A stretch of 64,000 nt of DNA, taken from NCBI GenBank assembly GCA_041658185.1, contig JBBAAR010000002.1, positions 124,001 to 188,000 on the forward strand. The letters are read 5' to 3'. Positions 13,136 through 22,014 of the stretch are shown here, piece by piece. A model generated the notes under the pieces. That model was given only the letters and a program-made list of their open reading frames with translations. It had not been told where the DNA came from and did no database searches. Made by a program: the position numbers and the translations under genes. How positions within the stretch are numbered: the first letter of the stretch is position 1; each line of letters opens with the position of its first letter. Origin of the DNA: UBA8919 sp041658185. GTDB lineage: Bacteria; Elusimicrobiota; UBA8919.

Positions 13136-15322
13136 ATGAGTAAGAAAATTGTAGGTATCTGTTCAAAAACAATGCTTTACGGTACTCCGATTTTTTATTT
13201 TTTAATGGCGGTTGCTTTTTATTTAAGAACATATGATTCCTGCCAGATAAAAATAACAATTTGCCAGATAGGCGGAACAATTCTTGTAACCGCTTTTCTG
13301 ATAAAATTAATAGAAAACTGGAAAAATCCGTTCCCGCCCGGTTCGTTTCATTTAATACTTCCGGTCATCCTTGTGCTGATTTCAACAATATTTTCCGCTT
13401 CAATTTCGCCGTTAAAGAACGGTTTCGGCACGCTTGACGAATTTACAAGGAGAATTTTTTACATCGTACTTTTTTTTGTAATAATTTCGGAATTCAGAGA
13501 CGAAAAAAATCAGAGACGGCTTTTGAACTGGTTTTTTGCCGGTGCTTTTGTCTCGGTGTTTTACGGCGTTATACAATTTTTTGACAGATTTTATCCGCCT
13601 AATCCTGCAGTCGGGTTAGACCCGTTTATATGGCGTCAGGCGTTCGGACACAGGATTTTTTCAACTTTCGGCAATCCCAATTTCTTCGGTGATTTCCTGC
13701 TTCTTACCGCCCCGGTTATCCTTTCCTTTGCACTGATAAGATTCTCAAAATTTCTTATTGTTTTTTATGTTATGACCGTCTTTTGCATCATATTTACTTA
13801 TTCAAAGGCGGCCTGGATTGGTTATTCAGCAGGGGTAATTGCATTTTCGTTTTTTGCAGTTACATTTTTATCACACGGTAAAAAAGAAACAATCAGGAAA
13901 ATTATGTCCGGGATGTCTCTGGCCGTTTTTGCCGCTATGGTGCTCGGCGTTCTTGTGCTTACTCTTCAGCGGGTTGATTCGGTCAGATTCAGAACGGCGA
14001 CATGGCTCGGCACATGGGAGATGCTTAACAGAGTGCCGCCTCCCGATTCATATCTTTACGACCGTTCCCCGTTGAAATGGAAAAGTTCAATAAGAAAAGC
14101 AATTCATCCTTTGATAGGCACAGGCATCGGTTCATTCAAAGCGGTTTATCCCGCATACAGAAGGCCTGAGGTTATTCAATTAGAGGGTCGTTCCAATACC
14201 GAAAGCGACCATCCGGAAACCGAATTTATAGAGGTTTTATACGACGAGGGAATTATCGGTTTCGGGTTTTTTATTCTTCTGGTTATAACATTTATTTTGG
14301 CTGCCATTAAGCGATTAAAAACTGTTCCGCCGCAATCAAAATTCGTAATTCACGGTTTAATAGGTTTTTCATCAGGAATAATTTCTCAACTTGTACATAA
14401 TACAATGTGCGTAAGCATGAGGTTTGTTTCTTCCGGTGTTATATTTTGGTTTGCGTTGGGAATGCTCGGAGTGCTTTCTCTGCCTCAAATTCCAAAACAA
14501 AAAGTTGAAAAAGTTCCGCAAAAGCCCCGGTTTATGCCGGTAATTCAAATTGTTATTATTATTTTGTGTCTGTATTTTGTGAAATATTTTTACGGATATT
14601 TCCTTGCGGATAAGTTTCACAATATAGCGATTTTTCACTCTAAAAGAGGCGAGTGGTCTGCGGCACTTGAAAATTACCGGACAGTTATAAAATACAATCC
14701 CGACTATGTGATGACACATTATTTTATGGGAAATGTCTACAACGACAGATGGGCGTCCGGCGACCCGGAAAGAGTGATTGAAAAATACAACGATGTGCTG
14801 AAAATAGCACCCAACTATGTCCAGATTTTTATGCAGATGGGAACGGTTCACTCAAAAATGGGGCGTTGGGCGGATGCAATTGTTGATTACAGAAAATATC
14901 AGAGATTGGACCCGGTATTTGAGCGGACATATCCGTCTCTGGGAATGGCTTATGCCCAACTCGGTAAATGGAAAGAAGCGGAAAATACTTTTAAGAGATA
15001 TATTGCAAGAAATGACTGGTATTATTATTATCTGTGGCTTGTGAACAAAGATATGAAAGGTTATAATGAGGGTGTTAGAATGCATATATTAAAACCGGAA
15101 GCGTGGCTAGGTCTTGGCAATATCTACTATGCACAGAAAAAAATGTTTGCGGCCGAAACGATGTATAAAAAAATACTTAAAGATATTGACCCGAACAATG
15201 CGGAGGCATTAAGAAATCTTGCCGTATTATATGAGAAAGCGGGAAGGCCAGACAGAGCACAAGACATTTTAAATCGCATAATTAAAAACAATCCTACCGT
15301 CCCGCCGCGTCGACCTCAATGA
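13136..15322 (+). CDS. O-antigen ligase/polymerase-like membrane protein with TPR tail
   Basis: 728 residues. About ten to twelve hydrophobic helices (to about residue 480), with the family's large periplasmic loop containing GTGIGSFKAVYPAYRRPE and an SDHPETEFIEVLYDEGIIG stretch, followed by about five TPR-like repeats (from about 510 to the end). Members join O-antigen or other glycans at the outer face of the inner membrane (family knowledge). I chose ATG 13136 because the earlier in-frame GTG at 13094 lies inside tRNA-Thr. Overlaps the next gene, its paralogue, by 4 bp. Substrate unknown: TPR-bearing members can also be protein glycosylases. Confidence 0.82.
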   Translation: MSKKIVGICSKTMLYGTPIFYFLMAVAFYLRTYDSCQIKITICQIGGTILVTAFLIKLIENWKNPFPPGSFHLILPVILVLISTIFSASISPLKNGFGTLDEFTRRIFYIVLFFVIISEFRDEKNQRRLLNWFFAGAFVSVFYGVIQFFDRFYPPNPAVGLDPFIWRQAFGHRIFSTFGNPNFFGDFLLLTAPVILSFALIRFSKFLIVFYVMTVFCIIFTYSKAAWIGYSAGVIAFSFFAVTFLSHGKKETIRKIMSGMSLAVFAAMVLGVLVLTLQRVDSVRFRTATWLGTWEMLNRVPPPDSYLYDRSPLKWKSSIRKAIHPLIGTGIGSFKAVYPAYRRPEVIQLEGRSNTESDHPETEFIEVLYDEGIIGFGFFILLVITFILAAIKRLKTVPPQSKFVIHGLIGFSSGIISQLVHNTMCVSMRFVSSGVIFWFALGMLGVLSLPQIPKQKVEKVPQKPRFMPVIQIVIIILCLYFVKYFYGYFLADKFHNIAIFHSKRGEWSAALENYRTVIKYNPDYVMTHYFMGNVYNDRWASGDPERVIEKYNDVLKIAPNYVQIFMQMGTVHSKMGRWADAIVDYRKYQRLDPVFERTYPSLGMAYAQLGKWKEAENTFKRYIARNDWYYYYLWLVNKDMKGYNEGVRMHILKPEAWLGLGNIYYAQKKMFAAETMYKKILKDIDPNNAEALRNLAVLYEKAGRPDRAQDILNRIIKNNPTVPPRRPQ

Positions 15323-17361
15323 AAAATATTTTATACTTTGCCATCGTCGTAAGCCCGCTGATTTTTTTTACGAATGTTACCAGAAATCCCTATATCATCC
15401 AGGGAACCATTCTGTATATTTCGTTACTTTCAATTTTCGGATTGTTTGCGATGCAGTCGCTTAAAATAGGGAAAATTATTTTTTACAGAACACGGTTAGA
15501 CCTGCCGGTTTTGATTTTTTTGGGTTTTACGATTTTTACATTTTTACAAGCACTTTTGGGAAGTTATGAAATTATCGGATTTGGAAAAATCCCGGGATTT
15601 TCAACAGCGGCATGGTCGGAGGGCTTAAGAAACAATCTTTATATTTTAATTAACTGCGTTCTCGCTTATTATGTTGCCGTAAATTTGATAAGGGATGAAA
15701 AATCAATAAAAAAAGTTATTTTTTTGTCTTTTATCGTAGCATTTATTGCAAGTGTTTATGCTGTTTTACAGTATTTTGATATTGAACCGATTTGGCAGCA
15801 GACGGTTAATCCGTATAGTATGAAGAGATGCGTTTCCACTTTCGGCAACCCGGTTTTCATATCCAGTTTTTTGGTTATAATGATTCCGCTTTCAATTGTT
15901 TTGTTCATATCTTCCAAATCAAATTATTCCAAATTTTTGTATATTTCTTTAACGATAACTATGGTTTTAGCGCTTTTTGCTACGATGGCAAGGTCTTCAT
16001 GGCTCGGCCTTTTCGCATCACTTATTTTTATTGTATTTGTATTTAAGGAAAAAATTTTTACTTACAAAAAATGGTTTTTAAGTGTGGTTTTAATTATATT
16101 TTTGGTAATGTTAATACCGACCAGATGGCAAAATGAAACTAAACCGTTCGGATTTTATGTAATAGATCGCGCCGCAAGTATTTTCACACTTGAAAAATCC
16201 GGGCCTGCTGCATATCAGAGATTTTTAATCTGGCTTTCCGCCTGGGATATATCAAAACAGAATCCGGTTATCGGTAGCGGTTGGGGTCTTTTTGAAATGC
16301 TTTTTCCGTTTTATCAGCAAAGGTATCTTATTCATCCTAATCTTACCCAAAGAACACACGCCAACAATGCTCATAATGTCTTTCTAGAAAATCTTTCACA
16401 GACGGGGATTATAGGATTAGGCATTTTTTTGTGGCTTATTTTTTGTATCGTGAAGTTCGGTTTCCATCAGATAAAAAATATAAAAAATGATTTCCAGAAA
16501 ACTGTTGCCGTCGGAATTTTTGCGGGCGTAATAGGGATGCTTGTGGACAACATAGTGAATGTGACATTATATTTTGTAATACCGGGATTTTTCTTCTGGA
16601 TGAATTTAGGAATTTTAGCAGGGCTGGGTACCTCCGAAAAAAAAATTATTCAGCATAAGGTAGTATCTAAAGCAATTTTAATAATGTTAACCTTAATTTC
16701 AATTTTGCTGATTAAAATGTATATATCCATATTTTATGCGGAAAAAAATTATTTTACAGGATTTAAACTTGCAAAAAGGCCTTCAACACCGATAGAGCAG
16801 GCGATTCCTTATTTAGAAAGAGCCCATAAACTTCGCCGTTTTGAGGTTAACAATAATTACGAACTCGCAAACGGATATGCCAGAATGTCTGCCCAGTTTA
16901 GGTATGCAGGTGCACCTGTCCAGGCAGATGAATATCAGAAAAAGGCAATCCTGTTTTACAAAGAGGCGATTGCCTCCAATCCAGGATACGACGAGATTTA
17001 TTTTAATATGGCGACAATTTATGCACAAAGAAAAGAGTTTGATGTCGCAGAGGAAAATTACAAAAGGGCGGTTTTCATAAATCCGTTTTCACTGGACGCT
17101 ATTATGGGTCTTGGGAACATTTATCTTTTTTCCGAAAAGTATGGACCGGCGAGGAATCTTTACCGTCGTGCGACTTTTATCAATCCGTCAAACAAAGATA
17201 TCTGGAACAATCTCGGCTATGTAAATATGAAGTTGAACCGAATAGTTGACGCAAAAGAATGTTACCAGAAAGCTCTTACGATTGACCCCAATTTTGAACT
17301 CGCAAAGAGAAATCTTTCCAATATGAACGCAGTGAATTCCGCCTCTAAAAATCCAAAATGA
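15319..17361 (+). CDS. O-antigen ligase/polymerase-like membrane protein with TPR tail, paralogue
   Basis: 680 residues with the same design as the upstream protein: hydrophobic helices to about residue 470, a periplasmic loop with GSGWGLFEMLFPFYQQRY and THANNAHNVFLENLSQTGIIG, and TPR repeats in the last 200 residues. Loop residues A-H-N-x-F/Y-L-E are the conserved ligase signature. It overlaps both neighbours by 4 bp (ATGA), so it is part of one operon running to the ANTAR gene. The tandem pair probably arose by duplication, but similarity is limited to fold-level features, so it is old. Confidence 0.82.
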   Translation: MKNILYFAIVVSPLIFFTNVTRNPYIIQGTILYISLLSIFGLFAMQSLKIGKIIFYRTRLDLPVLIFLGFTIFTFLQALLGSYEIIGFGKIPGFSTAAWSEGLRNNLYILINCVLAYYVAVNLIRDEKSIKKVIFLSFIVAFIASVYAVLQYFDIEPIWQQTVNPYSMKRCVSTFGNPVFISSFLVIMIPLSIVLFISSKSNYSKFLYISLTITMVLALFATMARSSWLGLFASLIFIVFVFKEKIFTYKKWFLSVVLIIFLVMLIPTRWQNETKPFGFYVIDRAASIFTLEKSGPAAYQRFLIWLSAWDISKQNPVIGSGWGLFEMLFPFYQQRYLIHPNLTQRTHANNAHNVFLENLSQTGIIGLGIFLWLIFCIVKFGFHQIKNIKNDFQKTVAVGIFAGVIGMLVDNIVNVTLYFVIPGFFFWMNLGILAGLGTSEKKIIQHKVVSKAILIMLTLISILLIKMYISIFYAEKNYFTGFKLAKRPSTPIEQAIPYLERAHKLRRFEVNNNYELANGYARMSAQFRYAGAPVQADEYQKKAILFYKEAIASNPGYDEIYFNMATIYAQRKEFDVAEENYKRAVFINPFSLDAIMGLGNIYLFSEKYGPARNLYRRATFINPSNKDIWNNLGYVNMKLNRIVDAKECYQKALTIDPNFELAKRNLSNMNAVNSASKNPK

Positions 17362-18011
17362 AAAATAATTTTCAACTGATAATTTTTGACATTGACGGCA
17401 CGCTTGTTAATACGCTTGACGACATTAGGGATTCCGCGAATAAAGTCCTTAAATATTTCGGGATAAAAAAAGCGTCAAAAGAAAAAATCAAATATGCCGT
17501 CGGAAGCGGAGTGGATAATTTTTTTTCAAATCTCGCCGTTCGCGTTCGGGATATAGAAAATGCAAAAAAACTTTTTACGGAAAGTTATCTTATCAATCTT
17601 ACAAACAAATCAAAACTGTACCCGCGGATGCTTCATATCATTAAAGAACTTAAAAAAAAGAAAATAATTTTATACGTTGTTTCAAATAAACCGCAGATTT
17701 TTTCGGAAAAATTATTAAAGACGCTCAAAGTAAAAAAATACTTTAAAAAAATAATAGGCATTAACAGCGAAGAAAAAAAACGGCTGAAACCTTCGGCTTT
17801 CTACATAAAAAAAATACTTTTAAAAGAAAAGGTACGTCCGTCGGAAGCATTGATAGTGGGTGATAGTAAGTCCGATATTTTGGCGGCAAAGAATTCAAAA
17901 ATATTTTCCTGCGCTGTTCTTTACGGCTACAGAAATTTTAAAGAACTCAAAAAATACAACCCGGATTTTTTCATAAAAAAACCGATTGATATCTTAAATA
18001 TAATAAAATGA
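17358..18011 (+). CDS. gph: HAD-family phosphatase, phosphoglycolate phosphatase-like
   Basis: 217 residues. Motif I FDIDGTLVNT (about residues 9-18) gives the nucleophilic Asp; motif II is VVSNKP; motif IV is LIVGDSKSDILAA. The alpha-helical cap between motifs I and II is of the Gph/PGMB type. Overlaps neighbours by 4 bp on both sides. The exact substrate cannot be read from sequence; phosphoglycolate is the family default, and the neighbourhood (surface glycans, purC) does not narrow it. Confidence 0.8.
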   Translation: MKNNFQLIIFDIDGTLVNTLDDIRDSANKVLKYFGIKKASKEKIKYAVGSGVDNFFSNLAVRVRDIENAKKLFTESYLINLTNKSKLYPRMLHIIKELKKKKIILYVVSNKPQIFSEKLLKTLKVKKYFKKIIGINSEEKKRLKPSAFYIKKILLKEKVRPSEALIVGDSKSDILAAKNSKIFSCAVLYGYRNFKELKKYNPDFFIKKPIDILNIIK

Positions 18012-18805
18012 TTATTGATTTTCACACGCACGCATTTCCGGACAAACTTGCTGTGAGCGCAATTGCCAAACTGACATATCCTTCAAAAATTAAACCGTCT
18101 TTTGACGGAACCGTTTCCGGCTTATTGAAGTCAATGGATGAGGCAGGTATAGAAAAATCGGTTATACTGAACATTGCCACCAAACCGCCGCAGACGGAAA
18201 ATATAATAAAATGGTGCAAAGAAATTAAAAGCGAAAGGATAATTCCTTTTGCCAGCATTCATCCTGAAAATAAAAAGCCCGGCGATTTAATTAAAAAAAT
18301 AAGCGGCGAGGGTTTGCCGGGAATAAAATTTCATCCGATGTATCAGAATTTTTATATTGACGATGAAAAGATGTTTTTTATTTATGAAGAGATTGTAAAA
18401 AATAATCTTATTCTTTTATTCCATATAGGGTTTGACATCGCTTTTCCCGACGTAAGATCAGCCGAAATACGCCGGCTGAAAAAAGTGGTTAAAAAATTTC
18501 CTGAATTAAAAATAGTCGCAGCACATACCGGCGGCTGGCGGATGTGGGATGAAGTGCTCTCGGAACTCGCAGGGCTTGACATCTGGATTGAGACGTCAAT
18601 GACGCTTAAATATATTGAAGATAGAAAAATATTTTTAGAAATACTGAAAAGACACCCGTCGGACAAAATAATGTTCGGTACCGATACCCCATGGTCAAAC
18701 CAGTTAGAAGAAGTGAAAATGATGCAGGATCTCCGGGATATTTCTGATGATTTGAATGAAAAAATATTTTCCGGAAATGCAAAAAAACTTTTGAACTTAC
18801 AATGA
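18008..18805 (+). CDS. amidohydrolase-family metal enzyme
   Basis: 265 residues. The TIM-barrel metal ligands are visible: DFHTHAFP at the N-terminus (H-x-H), FHIG, AAHTGGW, and FGTDTPW with the final Asp. This places it in the amidohydrolase_2 (ACMSD/aminocarboxymuconate-decarboxylase-like) group of hydrolases and decarboxylases. Substrate unknown. Overlaps gph and purC by 4 bp. Confidence 0.85.
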   Translation: MIIDFHTHAFPDKLAVSAIAKLTYPSKIKPSFDGTVSGLLKSMDEAGIEKSVILNIATKPPQTENIIKWCKEIKSERIIPFASIHPENKKPGDLIKKISGEGLPGIKFHPMYQNFYIDDEKMFFIYEEIVKNNLILLFHIGFDIAFPDVRSAEIRRLKKVVKKFPELKIVAAHTGGWRMWDEVLSELAGLDIWIETSMTLKYIEDRKIFLEILKRHPSDKIMFGTDTPWSNQLEEVKMMQDLRDISDDLNEKIFSGNAKKLLNLQ

Positions 18806-19488
18806 AAAACAAAAAATATAAAAAAATTTATACAGGAAAAACAAAAGATGTTTATTCGGTGAGAAACGACCGTAAATATATTGCTGTTCATTTTAAGGAC
18901 TTTGCGCTTTATAAAAACGGGATTTTAGACAGCGGCGGCAACGAATCAAAAAAAACTTTTAAGAACAAAGGCAAACGCTGTCTTTTTATTACCGAATATT
19001 TTTTTCGCCTTTTTGGAAAACACGGGATTAAAACTCACTATGTTAAAAAATTATCCGACCGGAAAATGCTTATGTTAAAAGCAAGGACAATACCGATTGA
19101 GTTTATTTTTAGAAATTCCGCCTATGGTACTTATCTTGAAAGATTTCCGAATGTGAAAAAATACAAAAATCTCGGGGGAATTATAGAGTTCTCGCTAAAA
19201 TCCGACAAAGCCGGCGACCCGTTTATATCCGAAAAAGAGGTTTTAAAATATGTCAAAAAAAAAGAACTGTCAGAGATAAAACGGGTGATGAAAAAAATAA
19301 ATTCGGTTGTTAAAAGTGTATTAAAAAAAAACGGAAACCGTGTTAAACTTGTAGATTTTAAGGTTGAATTCGGTCGTGTCGGAAAAACCCTTCTCGTTAT
19401 TGACGATTTTTCAACCGACACGGCGAGATTTTCAATAGCAGGTAAACTCCTGCCCGCACCTGAACTTATAGGGAGCATTAAGTTATGA
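18802..19488 (+). CDS. purC: SAICAR synthase
   Basis: 228 residues, the usual length for bacterial PurC. It joins CAIR and aspartate with ATP in purine synthesis. Visible motifs: IYTGKTKDVYSV at the N-terminus, ARTIPIEFIFRNSAYGTYL (substrate site), KLVDFKVEFGR and IDDFSTDTARF at the C-terminal end. No other purine gene is nearby. The gene overlaps both neighbours by 4 bp, so transcription is shared with the ANTAR regulator, perhaps by chance of operon packing. Confidence 0.93.
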   Translation: MKNKKYKKIYTGKTKDVYSVRNDRKYIAVHFKDFALYKNGILDSGGNESKKTFKNKGKRCLFITEYFFRLFGKHGIKTHYVKKLSDRKMLMLKARTIPIEFIFRNSAYGTYLERFPNVKKYKNLGGIIEFSLKSDKAGDPFISEKEVLKYVKKKELSEIKRVMKKINSVVKSVLKKNGNRVKLVDFKVEFGRVGKTLLVIDDFSTDTARFSIAGKLLPAPELIGSIKL

Positions 19489-20183
19489 CGGAAAAACAGA
19501 ATGTTAACGAAATAATCAAGGCGCTTACAAAGATTTCCCAGGCAATAACCTCTAAACTTTACCTTGACGATATACTGAAACTTATCGTCACCGTTACCGC
19601 TGAAGCGCTGGGTTCAAAAATATGTTCTCTTATGCTTATTGACGAACAAGGCGAGTTGCCGATAAAAGCATCGCAGTCGATTTCCGACGAGTATCTTAAA
19701 AAACCGCCGCTGAAAATAGGTGAAGGCCTTGCCGGAACGGTAGTTAAAGAAAAAATCCCCCTGTTCGCTTACGAAATCTCAAAAGACAAGTATTTCAAGT
19801 ATAAAGAAATCGCAAAAAAAGAGGGATTAAAGTCGGTTCTGTGTGTTCCGCTTCTTGTTAAAGACAGAGTTATCGGTGCGATTGACGTTTACACCTCCGT
19901 TTTTCACAAATTCAAAAAGAGTGAAATTGACATACTTACAATGGTGGCTAACCAGGCGGCGGTGGTCATTGAAAATACTGAACTGATCGTCAAAACAAAA
20001 GTTATTTACGAGGAACTTGAAACCAGAAAATTTGTTGAACGCGCGAAAGGAATTCTTATGAAAGAGAATAATATAGACGAATCAACCGCTTTTAGAATTA
20101 TACAGAAACAGGCAATGGACAGACGTAAATCAATGAAAGAAATAGCGGAGGCGATAATTTTGGTGGATGACCTCAAAAAATAA
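19485..20183 (+). CDS. GAF-ANTAR RNA-binding antiterminator
   Basis: 232 residues. A GAF sensor domain (about 20-165) is followed by a coiled linker and an ANTAR domain (about 175-230) with RAKGILMKENNIDESTAFR and AMDRRKSMKEIAEAI. ANTAR proteins bind paired RNA hairpins with A1/G4 hexaloops and prevent terminator formation (established). Exactly such a leader lies 64 bp downstream, before amt, so amt is the likely target. No phosphoacceptor or kinase domain, so activation is probably by ligand binding to GAF or by a partner (inference). ATG overlaps purC stop. Confidence 0.92.
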   Translation: MTEKQNVNEIIKALTKISQAITSKLYLDDILKLIVTVTAEALGSKICSLMLIDEQGELPIKASQSISDEYLKKPPLKIGEGLAGTVVKEKIPLFAYEISKDKYFKYKEIAKKEGLKSVLCVPLLVKDRVIGAIDVYTSVFHKFKKSEIDILTMVANQAAVVIENTELIVKTKVIYEELETRKFVERAKGILMKENNIDESTAFRIIQKQAMDRRKSMKEIAEAIILVDDLKK

Positions 20184-20208
20184 ATTTTTCTAAAATTAAA
20201 AAAAGTAC

Positions 20209-20238
20209 TTGACAAAATTATATTGTTTTTGATATAAT
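20209..20238 (+). promoter_or_regulatory. promoter of the amt leader
   Basis: TTGACA 20209-20214, 18-bp spacer, TATAAT 20233-20238. Start of transcription expected about 20245, right at the first ANTAR hairpin. Confidence 0.85.
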
Positions 20239-20246
20239 TAAACCAA

Positions 20247-20290
20247 AGGACAGCGCAGTCCTCATGCCAAAGACGGTATGGGGATTTTTT
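20247..20290 (+). promoter_or_regulatory. ANTAR two-hairpin leader with intrinsic terminator
   Basis: Hairpin 1: stem AGGAC (20247-20251)/GTCCT (20258-20262), hexaloop AGCGCA with A1 and G4. Hairpin 2: stem CATGCC (20263-20268)/GGTATG (20275-20280), hexaloop AAAGAC with A1 and G4. Extended to CCTCATGCC/GGTATGGGG (20260-20283) the second hairpin becomes a 9-bp terminator stem followed by ATTTTTT. The extended stem takes up three bases of hairpin 1, so the terminator competes with hairpin 1. This is the consensus ANTAR target. Confidence 0.92.
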
Positions 20291-20353
20291 GTTGACGAAG
20301 GTGTCTTCAATTCCAATGAGGGTTGAAGATTTTTTATTTAGTTGGAGGGAAAT

Positions 20354-21580
20354 ATGAATTCTGGAGATACCGCTTTTGTTTTAATATCTGCCGGCCTTGT
20401 AATGTTGATGACTCCGGCTCTTGCATTTTTCTACGGAGGAATGGTTAGAAGAAAAAATGTCCTCGGCGTTTTAATGCAGTGCTTTATTGTTCTTTGCGTT
20501 TTGAGTTTGCAGTGGGTTTTATTCGGATACTCGCTTTCTTTTTCGCCGGGCAACGGTTTTATCGGCTCGCTTGACTGGGCAGGACTTCGGGGTGTCGGGC
20601 TTGAGCCATACACGGATTATGCCGCAACAATTCCTCATCAGGCGTTTATGATTTTTCAGGCGATGTTCGCAATAATAACCCCCGCCCTTATTATCGGTGC
20701 TTTTGCCGAGAGAATGAAATTTTCGGCATTTTTGGTTTTTACCGTTTTATGGGCGACATTTGTTTATGACCCTGTCTGTCACTGGGTTTGGGGAGTCGGC
20801 GGCTGGCTTAAAAATCTCGGCGCACTTGATTTTGCCGGCGGAACTGTTGTTCATATCAACGCCGGAATCGCGGCAATAGTTACTATTTTAATAATCGGCA
20901 GAAGAAAAAATTATGAAAACAAACCTGTCCCGCCGCACAATCTTCCTTTTACCGTTTTGGGTGCAGGGCTTCTTTGGTTCGGATGGTTTGGATTTAACGC
21001 CGGAAGTGCCCTCGCGGCAAACGGTATTGCGGTAAATGCTTTTGTGGTTACAAATACAGCCGCTGCCGCTGCGGGTTTAAGTTGGGCACTTTTAGAATGG
21101 TTCATCAATGGTAAGCCGACTATTTTTGGAACCGTTACTGGTGCCGTTGCGGGACTTGTCGCTATCACACCCGGCGCCGGATTTGTTGGTGTTATGTCTG
21201 CGATATTGATTGGTTTTTCGGTCAGCATTATCTGTTTTATTGCGGTCGGTCTCATCAAACCAAAATTGGGTTATGACGATTCTCTGGATGCTTTCGGTGT
21301 GCACGGTCTCGGCGGCATCTGGGGTTCTTTAGCAACCGGACTTTTTGCTTCAAAATTGATAAATCCAGCCGGTGCGGACGGTCTTTTTTTCGGAAACCCG
21401 AAACAATTTTTAATACAGTTAATTACTGTCTGTATCACCATTGTCTATACTTTTGCGATGACATTTATCATTTACAAATTGGTTGATTTAACCATCGGCG
21501 TCAGGGTAAGCGAAAGCGACGAGCTAATGGGACTTGATTTAACCCAGCACCACGAGGGAGCGTACACTTTGCTTGAATGA
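20354..21580 (+). CDS. amt: ammonium transporter
   Basis: 408 residues, about 11 transmembrane helices. Family landmarks: AFFYGGMVRRKN after helix 1, a DPVCHWVWG stretch with a periplasmic-vestibule Trp, DFAGGTVVHINAG (signature with the first pore His) and DAFGVHGLGGIWG (second pore His). It imports ammonium. ATG 20354 is chosen because GGAGGGA lies 8 bp upstream; an earlier TTG at 20342 overlaps that site. It is followed by the P-II gene after 23 bp, the usual pair. Expression is probably switched by the ANTAR leader. Confidence 0.95.
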   Translation: MNSGDTAFVLISAGLVMLMTPALAFFYGGMVRRKNVLGVLMQCFIVLCVLSLQWVLFGYSLSFSPGNGFIGSLDWAGLRGVGLEPYTDYAATIPHQAFMIFQAMFAIITPALIIGAFAERMKFSAFLVFTVLWATFVYDPVCHWVWGVGGWLKNLGALDFAGGTVVHINAGIAAIVTILIIGRRKNYENKPVPPHNLPFTVLGAGLLWFGWFGFNAGSALAANGIAVNAFVVTNTAAAAAGLSWALLEWFINGKPTIFGTVTGAVAGLVAITPGAGFVGVMSAILIGFSVSIICFIAVGLIKPKLGYDDSLDAFGVHGLGGIWGSLATGLFASKLINPAGADGLFFGNPKQFLIQLITVCITIVYTFAMTFIIYKLVDLTIGVRVSESDELMGLDLTQHHEGAYTLLE

Positions 21581-21603
21581 GAAAGGTGGCCACAGGAGGT
21601 GAA

Positions 21604-21945
21604 ATGAAACTGATAATTGCCATAATTCAACCGCACAAATTGGAAGAGGTAAAAAAAGAACTTTACAAAGCAGATGTCAATCTTATCACGGTAAGTGAGG
21701 TTTTAGGTCACGGGAGACAGAAAGGTGTCGCCGAATTTTACAGAGGCGTAAAAGAAACGGGAAACCTTTTGAGAAAAGTCCGTCTGGAAATCGCCGTCAA
21801 TGAAAATTTCGTTAAACCGACGGTTGATGCTATTATAAAAGGTGCGTGGACCGGAAAAATCGGCGACGGGAAAATTTTTATTCTGGATTTGCCGGAGTGC
21901 ATAAGAATCAGGACCGGAGAAAAAGGAGGCGAGGCAATAGGATAA
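21604..21945 (+). CDS. glnK: P-II nitrogen regulatory protein
   Basis: 113 residues. P-II trimers bind ATP/ADP and 2-oxoglutarate and plug the Amt channel when nitrogen is ample. Seen: KLIIAIIQPHKLEEVK at the N-terminus, the T-loop GHGRQKGVAEFYRG with the tyrosine that is uridylylated in proteobacteria, and GAWTGKIGDGKIFI (nucleotide-binding B-loop). ATG 21604 has ACAGGAGGTGA directly upstream; the in-frame ATG at 21577 lies inside the amt stop and is unlikely. Confidence 0.93.
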   Translation: MKLIIAIIQPHKLEEVKKELYKADVNLITVSEVLGHGRQKGVAEFYRGVKETGNLLRKVRLEIAVNENFVKPTVDAIIKGAWTGKIGDGKIFILDLPECIRIRTGEKGGEAIG

Positions 21946-21959
21946 AAAAAGAAAAAAAG

Positions 21960-21987
21960 TTGACATTTCTACAAATATAAGTATAAT
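21960..21987 (+). promoter_or_regulatory. promoter of glnN
   Basis: TTGACA 21960-21965, 16-bp spacer, TATAAT 21982-21987, then GGGAGG before ATG 22015. No ANTAR hairpins here, so glnN can be transcribed independently of the amt leader. Confidence 0.8.
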
Positions 21988-22014
21988 TTAAAAAATGTAA
22001 ACGGGAGGAAACCG

